A stretch of 7,854 bases of DNA from an uncultured bacterium (GCA_945871045.1 CAMBUC010000093.1:1-7854), one strand, 5' to 3'; counted from the first letter of the stretch, positions 1 through 6,856 are shown. Made by a program: numbers and translations. The notes: generated by a model not told the origin, from the sequence alone.

Positions 1-760
1 CAACGATCAGGATAAAGATCGGCATCTGCAGCATGTAAGCGGTTGCCGCTACAAAACCTCCCAGTGCCAAAGATCCGGTGTCACCCATAAACACCCGTGC
101 CGGATATACATTAAATAATAAAAAGCCTAACAGCGCCCCCACAACTGCACAGGTGATCGGTGCCACTCCACTGGCAGTTCCGATGGCCACAACTGCAAAA
201 AATGTTGCTACCAAAATGGTCACACTGCTGGCAAGACCATCCAGACCATCTGTAAAATTCACGCCGTTTACCGTTCCGATCACTGCCAGAAACATAACCG
301 GAAATGTCAGCCAGCCAAGATTCAGATATTTTTCTCCGCTAAAAGGAATGAGCATCGTCATAGGCACTTCCTGCCATACCATATATGCTGCAAACACGCC
401 GGTAACAACGATCTCACAGAGCATTTTCTGCCATGCCAGAAGACCATCCGAACGTCTTAAGACAACTTTCAGATAATCATCCAAAAATCCGATGATACCA
501 AACCCCAGAGTCACAAATAACACCGGCATGATCTGCGGGCACTTCTTCATAAAAAGCAAACTCGTGACTGTGATGGCGATCAGGATCATCAGTCCACCCA
601 TTGTCGGCGTTCCGTTTTTCACCTGATGAGACTTTAATTCCTCCCGCTCTGTATTTCCAACTTTTAGTTTTCTAAGAAAAGGAATGAGCACAGGCCCTAA
701 AAGTGCACTGATCGCAAATGCGATCAAAACCGAAATAATACATATACTTGACATATCCAT
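1..760 (-). CDS. mraY: MraY, phospho-N-acetylmuramoyl-pentapeptide transferase (3' part cut by window edge)
   Basis: Polytopic membrane enzyme that moves phospho-MurNAc-pentapeptide from UDP onto undecaprenyl phosphate, giving lipid I, the first membrane step of peptidoglycan synthesis. I translated the minus strand from the ATG at 760 and found 253 open codons running off the left edge; the family is usually about 320 residues. Visible motifs in order: an N-terminal membrane helix, HQVKNGTPTMGG (45-56), FLDDYLK (92-98, with the aspartate pair 94/95 that corresponds to the catalytic pair of the family), NFTDGLDGLA (168-177) and PARVFMGDTGS (220-230, Asp227 being the third essential acid). The last cytoplasmic histidine loop lies outside the window. 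The start is supported by AGAGGG about 7 nt upstream; an ATG two codons later (754) is possible. It lies 53 nt after the SpoVD-like gene with no terminator between, so it is probably co-transcribed. Unlike many Firmicutes, no murE or murF separates it from the PBP genes. Confidence 0.96.
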   Translation of the reverse strand, partial: MDMSSICIISVLIAFAISALLGPVLIPFLRKLKVGNTEREELKSHQVKNGTPTMGGLMILIAITVTSLLFMKKCPQIMPVLFVTLGFGIIGFLDDYLKVVLRRSDGLLAWQKMLCEIVVTGVFAAYMVWQEVPMTMLIPFSGEKYLNLGWLTFPVMFLAVIGTVNGVNFTDGLDGLASSVTILVATFFAVVAIGTASGVAPITCAVVGALLGFLLFNVYPARVFMGDTGSLALGGFVAATAYMLQMPIFILIV

Positions 761-813
761 TTTGATCCCTCTTTCATTTGTCTTTCTTTTGTAAAACTAC
801 ATTTTCAACTTAT

Positions 814-2580
814 CTAGTATACGTTATTTTCTTTCTCAGTGCAAGGCGCGATATTCAAATATGGAAGAATATCCGCAAAAATATCTCGCGCCACCGGTGC
901 TGCGATCGTTCCGCCATAATAGATTCCCTGTGGATTATGGATCACAACAAGTACAAGTACCTGAGGATCATCTGCCGGGGCAAAGCCTAAAAAGGAAGAG
1001 ATATATTTATGCGCACTTCGCGGCAAAGTCTGTGAAGTAGCGGTTTTTCCACCGATCAGATAATCTTCCATATAGGCGCGCTTTCCGCCACCTTCGGAAA
1101 CCACGCTTTCCAGCAATTGCTGCATCAGTTTGGACGTATCCTCCGATATGATCCGGTCTGCTTCACTTACCACATAATCCTTGCGAAAGTCTTTTACAAG
1201 ACTTCCATCTGTATCCCGTGCTTCCAGTGCCAGATGCGGCGTGACCAGTAAGCCGCCATTTACAAGGGATCCAGCCGTTGCTGCCAGTTTTATGGGGGTG
1301 ATCTGAAAACTCTGTCCAAAAGAGATCGTAGCCAATTCCACCGGACCGACATTTTCCTTGGCATGCATGATCGTTGCAGCCTCTCCGGGAAGATCGATGT
1401 TTGTCAGCCGATTTAACCCGAATTGTTTAAAATATTTAAAATAGTCATCCACACCGATTCTCTGTCCCACAGCAATGAAAACCGGATTACAGGAATTCTG
1501 CAGACCCTGAACAAAGGTCTCACTGCCGTGTCCCGTCACTTTATGACAGCGGATCCGACGGTCTTCCACCGTAATGTATCCGGGACAATAAAAGTTATCA
1601 TCCACTGAAACCACCCCTTTTTCCAGCGCCGCCGAGGCGGTGATGATCTTAAAAATACTACCCGGCTCATAAGTATCATTGATGCATTTATTTCTCCACA
1701 TCGTATTCAGAGCATCCATCTCACTTACACCCGATTGCAGCTGATAGTCCTCTGACAACGAAAAAGGATGGTTCAGATCGAATTCCGGAACATTCACCAT
1801 TGCATATACTTCACCGTTGGACGGATTCATCACAATGATCTCCACACTGTCTGCCGACTTTTGCTCCCGCACTTTTTCAGCCGCCTGCATCGCATAGGTC
1901 TGGATATTGTAATCCAGTGTCAGATACAGATCCCTTCCGTTAATGGGCTCCTGCCTGCTCTCCCCTACCCCTTCTATCTCTATCCCTCTTGCATCTGTGA
2001 GTGTCAGGATCTTTCCGGGCTCGCCTTGCAAAAGTTCATCATATTTTACCTCTAAACCAACGATTCCCTGATTATCGCCTCCGGTAAAACCAAGTACTTT
2101 GGAGGCAAGGGATTCATAAGGATAGTATCGTTTATAGTCCTCATCCACCTTTACACCCGCGAGTCCCATATTCCGGATTTTATCTCCGGTCTCAATGTCT
2201 ACATTTGACCGTATCCGTTCGATGGAACTGACCTTTTCCACACGCTTGCGAACCTGCTCCTCATCCATGCCAAGTGCATCCGATAATGCCCGGATCACTT
2301 CCTCCGGATCTTCCACCTGACTGTGGATCACCGAGATCGTACAGACGGTGCGATTGGACGCAAGCAGCACACCGTTCCTGTCATAAATATTCCCGCGGGC
2401 AGCTTTGATGGGCCGCTCCCGCTCATGAATGTCCTGCGCTTTTCCACCATAATACACCGACCCCCAAACCATCAGATAAACGAGTCTTCCGATCAGAAGT
2501 AACAGGAGTACCGCCACTACGAAAAACATCACTACGATCTTTTTTCTATGATGAACCTTCGTCCACTCTTCGCGTTCCAT
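814..2580 (-). CDS. spoVD: Class B penicillin-binding protein, SpoVD-like transpeptidase
   Basis: A 588-residue D,D-transpeptidase that crosslinks peptidoglycan outside the membrane. Layout: short basic cytoplasmic tail, one membrane anchor (about 14-39), PBP dimerisation domain beginning at RGNIYDRNG (62-70), then the transpeptidase domain. Active-site motifs are SIFK (308-311, nucleophile Ser308), SCN (363-365) and GGKTATSQ (510-517). The third box therefore reads KTA instead of the usual KTG. Cys345 and Cys364 are 19 residues apart, like the cysteines of Bacillus SpoVD that form a redox-controlled disulphide. No PASTA domain follows, unlike Bacillus SpoVD; the protein ends soon after the transpeptidase fold. 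I chose the ATG at 2580, with GTGAGG six T upstream as its Shine-Dalgarno. A GTG at 2592 is in frame but belongs to that Shine-Dalgarno itself. The SpoVD name rests on its place directly after an ftsI-like gene, as in Bacillus. A division role, or a swap of roles with its neighbour, cannot be excluded. Confidence 0.9.
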   Translation of the reverse strand: MEREEWTKVHHRKKIVVMFFVVAVLLLLLIGRLVYLMVWGSVYYGGKAQDIHERERPIKAARGNIYDRNGVLLASNRTVCTISVIHSQVEDPEEVIRALSDALGMDEEQVRKRVEKVSSIERIRSNVDIETGDKIRNMGLAGVKVDEDYKRYYPYESLASKVLGFTGGDNQGIVGLEVKYDELLQGEPGKILTLTDARGIEIEGVGESRQEPINGRDLYLTLDYNIQTYAMQAAEKVREQKSADSVEIIVMNPSNGEVYAMVNVPEFDLNHPFSLSEDYQLQSGVSEMDALNTMWRNKCINDTYEPGSIFKIITASAALEKGVVSVDDNFYCPGYITVEDRRIRCHKVTGHGSETFVQGLQNSCNPVFIAVGQRIGVDDYFKYFKQFGLNRLTNIDLPGEAATIMHAKENVGPVELATISFGQSFQITPIKLAATAGSLVNGGLLVTPHLALEARDTDGSLVKDFRKDYVVSEADRIISEDTSKLMQQLLESVVSEGGGKRAYMEDYLIGGKTATSQTLPRSAHKYISSFLGFAPADDPQVLVLVVIHNPQGIYYGGTIAAPVARDIFADILPYLNIAPCTEKENNVY

Positions 2581-2633
2581 AAAAAACCTCACAAAAACAG
2601 TTTACTATAACTTATTACCGCTTTTGTGAGGTT
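2581..2633 (-). terminator. Hairpin with T tract between the two PBP genes; buries the ribosome binding site of the second
   Basis: Perfect 12-bp inverted repeat: AACCTCACAAAA at 2585-2596 and TTTTGTGAGGTT at 2622-2633, with a 25-nt loop that holds a small inner AGTT/AACT stem. On the transcribed (minus) strand the 3' arm is followed at once by a run of T (2586-2581, the first two inside the stem) and then by the ATG of the SpoVD-like gene. The shape fits a modest intrinsic terminator or attenuator. The 3' arm also contains GTGAGG, the only good Shine-Dalgarno for the next gene, so folding would hide it. The 5' arm starts 5 nt after the stop codon of the upstream PBP, so a terminating ribosome would cover it. 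Function is inferred; the repeat itself is plain in the sequence. Confidence 0.7.
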
Positions 2634-2638
2634 ATGAT

Positions 2639-4666
2639 TCACTCTTCGCTTTCTACCGGCGTTTCCTCAGGAGATTCCTCGGAAACTTCCTCAGAAACTT
2701 CCTCCTCCGGACGAGGCACAGTTGTGGCAGGTACTATGACACCATCCAAACCGGTATAGTAATTTGTCTCCTCCGGAGTCAGGGCATTTTCTGCCGGTGT
2801 CTCATCGGGGTAAATATTCAGATAAGGCAATGCCTCCTCCAGAATCTCACGAACAATGTTCTGCGCATACTGGCTGTGCGCCTGATCATGGGTGTTTGGT
2901 TCGTCCACCACTGCATAGATCACCAACTGCGGGTCATCCTGTGGAAGATATCCGATAAAGGATACCAGATAATTGTCTTCATCTTTTGAACCTCCAACAG
3001 ACTTCTGGGCGGTTCCGGTCTTTCCCCCCATCGAATATCCCGCTACCTTTGCGTATCTTCCGGTTCCTTCTGCAACCGTATCGTACATATAACTTTTCAG
3101 CAGATCACTGGTTTCCTCCGAGATCGTCTGTTTCAATCGAACCGGTTTGATAGAGCGGATCACATTTCCATTTTCATCCAAGACCTTTGACACCATATGG
3201 GGCTGATAAAAATTTCCACCGTTCACTAAAGAAGCAAATGCACTGGCCATCTGGATCATCGTCACATTAAAGTTCTGTCCAAAGGAGTTCGTTGCCAGAT
3301 CGATGGTCTTCATATCTTCTGCATGATACAACAGCGAATCTGTTCGTGCCTCACCCGGAAGATCCACATTCGTACGCAGTCCAAAGCCAAAGATACTCTG
3401 ATAATTACAGAAATTTTCCGCACCGATACGATACGACATCTGCATGAGGGCATCGTTGCAGGAGTCCATCAGCGAGGTCCGAATAGTCTCCGTTCCATGT
3501 CCGTTACGATTGACACAACGGACGGCATGACCGGAAATCTGTTCGCCGCCATCACATACAAAGGATTCATTTCCCTTTAATGCACCTGTCTCTAATCCAC
3601 AAGCTACCGTAAACGGTTTCGCAGTAGAACCGGGCTCATAGGTAGAAGAAATACAATAGTTTGTCCATAACCGGTCTCGTGCATCTGCCAGTTCCTCCGT
3701 TGACATTTCTTCCTGTTCCTCCGATGTATAAACGCTGTCCAGATTCCATGGATCCGTAAGATCAAAGGTGGGATACTGTGCCATTGCTTTTACTTCTCCG
3801 GTCTGTGGATTCATAAGTATGACTCCGATATTTGTGGCAGCAGGACCTTCTCTGTAGGCATTGTCATAGGTTTCGCAAAATTCTTTGATCTTACTTTCCA
3901 CGATGCTCTGCAGATTTACATCAATAGTGGTCACGATCGTATCACCATCTACCGCTTCTTTCACGGTCTTTTCCAGATTACTGTCTGAATTCAGATAGCC
4001 ATAGCGTCTTCCGTTGGTTCCGCTCAATACATCATCGTAATAACTTTCGAGACCGATCATACCCACATTGTCGGATCTTGTAAATCCGATCACCGGACTT
4101 GCCAAAGAACCGTAGGGATAGGTACGGATATAATTTTTTTCAAACCAGACACCCTTTAGGTTGGGATTCGTTTTTGTGTCAGCTGCCATGGATGCATACT
4201 TATTCATCTCATCATAACTGATCTTTTTCAGAAGCACATTATAAGGGCTATTTGGTGATTCCTCCACAAGGGCGCGGATCTCACTTTCGTCCAGCTGCGG
4301 ATAACATGAAAAAAGCGCTGTCAGGGTAGGCTCTATGTAAGGCTGTTTTCCTCCCACTTCACTGGTAAGCACCTTACAATCCAAAACCAGATTATAAACA
4401 TCGGTACTGGTAGCAAGGATCGTACCTTTTGAATCAAGAATGTCTCCTCTCCGGTAAGGGATCGTCTCACTGTCATAAGCCTGTTGTGACAACACAATTT
4501 TTTCATAAGTCGCGCCCTTTACACGCTGAATATACATAATACGTATGATCAAACCTGTCAGGACACACACGATCAGAAGAAAAAGAATGAGTAACTTCTT
4601 TTTCATCCGGATCGTAAATTTTTTCGGTTTACTTTTTCTTCTTACTCTTTGTTTTTGATCTGCCAA
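2639..4666 (-). CDS. ftsI: Class B penicillin-binding protein, FtsI/PbpB-like division transpeptidase
   Basis: A 675-residue septal peptidoglycan transpeptidase, expected to work with FtsW and the FtsL complex. Layout: strongly basic cytoplasmic tail (1-23), membrane anchor (about 24-45), PBP dimerisation domain starting near RRGDILDSKG (72-81), and transpeptidase domain with STAK (347-350, nucleophile Ser347), SCN (402-404) and GGKTGTAQ (547-554). The last 55 or so residues form an acidic, Glu/Pro/Ser-rich tail with no PASTA domain. Cys384 and Cys403 keep the 19-residue spacing of the SpoVD redox pair, and Cys371 adds a third. The reading frame begins with TTG at 4666; the only in-frame ATG nearby (codon 21) would remove the basic tail and has no ribosome binding site. 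AGGA lies 10 nt before the TTG, a rather wide spacing. It follows ftsL by 24 nt, so the two are probably coupled. Which of the two PBPs serves vegetative division is inferred from order only. Confidence 0.9.
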   Translation of the reverse strand: MADQKQRVRRKSKPKKFTIRMKKKLLILFLLIVCVLTGLIIRIMYIQRVKGATYEKIVLSQQAYDSETIPYRRGDILDSKGTILATSTDVYNLVLDCKVLTSEVGGKQPYIEPTLTALFSCYPQLDESEIRALVEESPNSPYNVLLKKISYDEMNKYASMAADTKTNPNLKGVWFEKNYIRTYPYGSLASPVIGFTRSDNVGMIGLESYYDDVLSGTNGRRYGYLNSDSNLEKTVKEAVDGDTIVTTIDVNLQSIVESKIKEFCETYDNAYREGPAATNIGVILMNPQTGEVKAMAQYPTFDLTDPWNLDSVYTSEEQEEMSTEELADARDRLWTNYCISSTYEPGSTAKPFTVACGLETGALKGNESFVCDGGEQISGHAVRCVNRNGHGTETIRTSLMDSCNDALMQMSYRIGAENFCNYQSIFGFGLRTNVDLPGEARTDSLLYHAEDMKTIDLATNSFGQNFNVTMIQMASAFASLVNGGNFYQPHMVSKVLDENGNVIRSIKPVRLKQTISEETSDLLKSYMYDTVAEGTGRYAKVAGYSMGGKTGTAQKSVGGSKDEDNYLVSFIGYLPQDDPQLVIYAVVDEPNTHDQAHSQYAQNIVREILEEALPYLNIYPDETPAENALTPEETNYYTGLDGVIVPATTVPRPEEEVSEEVSEESPEETPVESEE

Positions 4667-4690
4667 AATAATATATTCCTATCTCACTGC

Positions 4691-5254
4691 TCATTGCGGT
4701 ATTTCACCATACTGAGACATGAAATCTGCATGATCGATCTTATAATATACGATCTGCTCCTCGCTGGGATAAGCCATTCCAAGTTCATCGACAGCCTTTA
4801 ACTTCACATCCTCCATCCGGATCGCTGTCGAAAGGCGCTTGTCCGTGGCATCGTTATCGGCTTTTAACTGGCTGACCTCCGCCTCCAGTTTTGCTATATG
4901 ACCCAGACGTATGGTGATGTCTGATTGTAGTTTAATATAAACCCCTGCAGTAATGCAAGTAACAATTGCAGCCATGGTGAGAAAACACACATAGCCACGG
5001 TTCATGATCAGGGCTTTATCCTGATTGCGTCTGGCGATCGCACGACGTCTGCGGGCATTCTGACGCTCCTCTAATTCACGTCTTTCACGCTCTTTCTGAC
5101 GCTTCTGTTCCAGTTCCCAATCGTCCGGCATTGCATCCATGCGCCGCACTGCATTTCCTTCAATGTAAGTCATTCTCTGATCGTCACGTCCGTAGCTATT
5201 TGTATTGTAATTCTCATAAGCAGTTCTTCTGTAAGCTCTGTTTGACTCTGTCAT
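4691..5254 (-). CDS. ftsL: FtsL-like bitopic division protein
   Basis: A 187-residue single-pass membrane protein in the standard ftsL position between rsmH and the division PBP. Residues 1-45 are polar; 46-80 are extremely charged (Arg, Glu, Lys, Gln) and look helical. One membrane segment spans about 88-108. An extracytoplasmic coiled coil (about 110-145) follows, then a region reading DELGMAYPSEEQIVYY (156-171), which resembles the conserved C-terminal part of FtsL/FtsB/DivIC proteins. Such proteins scaffold and activate the FtsW-FtsI septal synthase. At 187 residues it is longer than the 100-120 usual for FtsL, and the surplus is the cytoplasmic arm. The start is the ATG at 5254 with GAGGGG about 8 nt upstream. 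FtsL sequences diverge strongly, so the identification rests on topology, the C-terminal motif and neighbours. Confidence 0.82.
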   Translation of the reverse strand: MTESNRAYRRTAYENYNTNSYGRDDQRMTYIEGNAVRRMDAMPDDWELEQKRQKERERRELEERQNARRRRAIARRNQDKALIMNRGYVCFLTMAAIVTCITAGVYIKLQSDITIRLGHIAKLEAEVSQLKADNDATDKRLSTAIRMEDVKLKAVDELGMAYPSEEQIVYYKIDHADFMSQYGEIPQ

Positions 5255-5276
5255 AACAATTTCCCCTCATCATAAT

Positions 5277-5293
5277 GGCCGCATCCGTGCGCC
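5277..5293 (-). other. Small GC-rich hairpin in the rsmH-ftsL gap
   Basis: On the transcribed strand this reads GGCGCA, a CGGA tetraloop, then TGC-G-GCC: six base pairs with one bulged G. It sits in the 51-nt gap between rsmH and ftsL, about 10 nt ahead of the ftsL Shine-Dalgarno. No T run follows, so it is not a terminator. It may affect mRNA processing or stability, or be chance; I can support only the structure. Confidence 0.35.
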
Positions 5294-5305
5294 ATTTATT
5301 TCTAA

Positions 5306-6244
5306 TTATTTCTTTTCGAATACCCGCAGTTTTGCACTCTTTGACCGGGGGTTTTCTTCCATTTCCTCACCTGTAGGCAGGATCGGTTTTCTCGTGACCA
5401 CGCTGCCCTTTGGTTTCTTCCCACACACACATACAGGAAAATCCGGTGGGCAAGTACATGGATTCTCGTTATTTTTGAAGATCGTTTTTACGATTCGGTC
5501 TTCTAAAGAATGGAACGTAATGATACAGATCCTTCCACCGGGATTTAAGAGATCGATCATTTCATCGAGATGATCTTTTAGTACATCCAGTTCATGATTA
5601 CAGGCAATACGTATGGCCTGATACGTACGCTTCGCCGGATGACCTCCGGTCTTTGCCACTTTTTTCGGTATGGCAGCTACGATAATCTCATTTAACTGTC
5701 CGGTAGTCTCGATGGGTGCGATCTGTCTTGCCGCTACGATATGTTTTGCAATATTTTTTGCAAAACGATCTTCTCCATAATCACGGATGATCCGGTACAG
5801 TTCGCCTTCACTGTAATCATTGACAATATCCCTGGCACTGACCGTTGCCCTCTGATCCATTCGCATGTCCAAAGGTGCATCCTCTACGCGGTAAGTAAAT
5901 CCCCGCTCCGGGGTATCCAGCTGAAAGGAAGAAACACCCAGATCCAGAATGATGCCGTCTACACCCGTAATGCCGATACGCTCCAATTCCGGTTTCATGT
6001 TTGCATAATTGCTTCGTATAATGGTCAGACGATCCGCAAACTCCTTCAGCCGTTCACTTGCAGCTGCAATGGCATCTGCGTCCTGATCGATCCCAATGTG
6101 TCGCCCTTTTTCCGAAAGCCTTTTGCATACTTCATAAGAATGTCCGCCACCGCCTAAGGTGCCATCCACATAGATTCCATCCGGCTTGATATTCAGATTA
6201 TCGATTGTCTCCGTCAAAAGAACGGAAGTATGGTTAAATTCCAT
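5306..6244 (-). CDS. rsmH: RsmH (MraW), 16S rRNA (cytosine1402-N4)-methyltransferase
   Basis: SAM-dependent enzyme that adds the N4 methyl group to C1402 of 16S rRNA in the ribosomal decoding centre. The 312-residue length is normal for the family. Motifs seen in order: SAM-binding DGTLGGGGHS (27-36), IDQDADA (52-58), DLGVSSFQLD (101-110), PLDMRMD (124-130), the helical insert with RTYQAIRIACNHEL (206-219), and TFHSLEDRIVK (243-253). Near the C-terminus four cysteines (263, 265, 272, 274) form C-x-C-x6-C-x-C, a cluster seen in many clostridial RsmH proteins and possibly metal binding. I chose the ATG at 6244 because GAGGA ends 7 nt before it; a TTG two codons earlier (6250) sits too close to that Shine-Dalgarno. 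It follows mraZ by 35 nt and is part of the same operon. Confidence 0.97.
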   Translation of the reverse strand: MEFNHTSVLLTETIDNLNIKPDGIYVDGTLGGGGHSYEVCKRLSEKGRHIGIDQDADAIAAASERLKEFADRLTIIRSNYANMKPELERIGITGVDGIILDLGVSSFQLDTPERGFTYRVEDAPLDMRMDQRATVSARDIVNDYSEGELYRIIRDYGEDRFAKNIAKHIVAARQIAPIETTGQLNEIIVAAIPKKVAKTGGHPAKRTYQAIRIACNHELDVLKDHLDEMIDLLNPGGRICIITFHSLEDRIVKTIFKNNENPCTCPPDFPVCVCGKKPKGSVVTRKPILPTGEEMEENPRSKSAKLRVFEKK

Positions 6245-6279
6245 CTGCAAGTCCTCACTATATGCTCTATCTGCCGGTT

Positions 6280-6708
6280 TTAAAAACTAAGTCCCAGTTC
6301 AGCCATATGCTCTGCAACATCGTCCATATCATCAAAATTGCTGCTGGCCAGCCAACGATCTTTGTTCCAGATCTCCACACGATTCAGTACACCGGCCGAA
6401 ACGATATCCTTTTGCAGATCTGCATGTTCGCGAAGATTCGGGGGAATCAGGATCCTTCCCTGCTTGTCCACCTCACAAGTAGCAGCACCTGCAAAGAAAA
6501 AACGCATAAACCGACGAGTTTCTCCGTTGGAAGGCAGGGAGCGGAATTTCTCCTCGATGCCCTCCCATTCGGTTTTGGGGTACACAAAAAGACATCCATC
6601 GAGACCTTTGGTCACGACAAATTCTTCTCCCAACAATTCACGGAACTTTGAAGGGACGATCACTCTGCCTTTTGCATCAATGCTATGATTGTACTCACCG
6701 GTAAACAT
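6280..6708 (-). CDS. mraZ: MraZ, transcriptional regulator of the dcw cluster
   Basis: A 142-residue protein of the SpoVT/AbrB fold, almost exactly the family length. It has two tandem swapped-hairpin domains, each marked by the DxxxR signature: DAKGR at 11-15, followed by VIVPSKFR, and DKQGR at 81-85, followed by ILIPPNLR. MraZ proteins form ring-shaped oligomers, bind arrays of short GTG-containing repeats upstream of their own gene, and control the dcw operon. Four such repeats are present here at 6783-6820. It is the first gene after the operon promoter, with a leader of about 113 nt. The ATG at 6708 has GAGG 8 nt upstream. Autoregulation is inferred from the boxes. Confidence 0.97.
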   Translation of the reverse strand: MFTGEYNHSIDAKGRVIVPSKFRELLGEEFVVTKGLDGCLFVYPKTEWEGIEEKFRSLPSNGETRRFMRFFFAGAATCEVDKQGRILIPPNLREHADLQKDIVSAGVLNRVEIWNKDRWLASSNFDDMDDVAEHMAELGLSF

Positions 6709-6755
6709 TGCGTGTCCTCACTGTATATCCGCAGAAAAGCAGCCGATTCTTCCTG

Positions 6756-6784
6756 TTATTCACAAACTTGTGAACTTATCCACC
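6756..6784 (+). promoter_or_regulatory. DnaA-box-like sequences and 16-bp palindrome in the mraZ leader
   Basis: TTATTCACA at 6756-6764 matches the DnaA box consensus TTATNCACA, and TTATCCACC at 6776-6784 differs from the strong box TTATCCACA in the last base. The two start 20 bp apart in the same orientation; the second overlaps the first MraZ box by 2 bp. Between and across them lies a perfect palindrome, TTCACAA-AC-TTGTGAA (6759-6774), which could be an operator or a weak RNA hairpin. No binding is shown, and one exact box could occur by chance in a window this size. Confidence 0.3.
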
Positions 6785-6820
6785 ACTTTTTACCACTTTT
6801 ATACCACTTTCCTCCACTTG
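6783..6820 (-). promoter_or_regulatory. MraZ operator: four GTGG boxes
   Basis: On the minus strand four repeats occur in a row: CAAGTGG (6814-6820), then AAAGTGG at 6804-6810, 6793-6799 and 6783-6789. Start-to-start spacings are 10, 11 and 10 bp, about one helical turn each. This matches the AAAGTG-type repeat arrays described as MraZ sites in Mollicutes and the direct-repeat logic of TGGG sites in Escherichia coli. The array starts at the predicted transcription start and lies 75-112 nt upstream of mraZ. Bound MraZ would overlap the RNA polymerase start region, so repression is the simplest expectation. Confidence 0.85.
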
Positions 6821-6856
6821 TGTCCCTATCATACCCCCTTTTTGCTCAAAAATCAA
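6821..6856 (-). promoter_or_regulatory. Sigma-A type promoter of the mraZ operon
   Basis: On the minus strand: -35 TTGATT (6856-6851), a spacer of exactly 17 bp, and -10 TATGAT (6833-6828). Start of transcription is predicted near 6821, giving a leader of about 113 nt. The spacer carries an A5G5 run just before the -10. It is the best promoter-like sequence in the intergenic region and sits directly before the MraZ boxes and after the upstream terminator, which supports it. Confidence 0.75.

Noticed and set aside
78..476. Plus-strand open frame of 132 codons, and other plus-strand frames such as 5741-6157 and 6262-6651
   Set aside because: All lie antisense to well-supported genes (mraY, rsmH, mraZ), have no recognisable protein features and are explained as shadow frames.
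2578..2592. GTG at 2592 as start of the SpoVD-like PBP
   Set aside because: The GTG belongs to GTGAGG, which is correctly spaced as Shine-Dalgarno for the ATG at 2580.
6242..6250. TTG at 6250 as start of rsmH
   Set aside because: It sits about 1 nt after the GAGGA Shine-Dalgarno; the ATG at 6244 has normal spacing and matches the family N-terminus.
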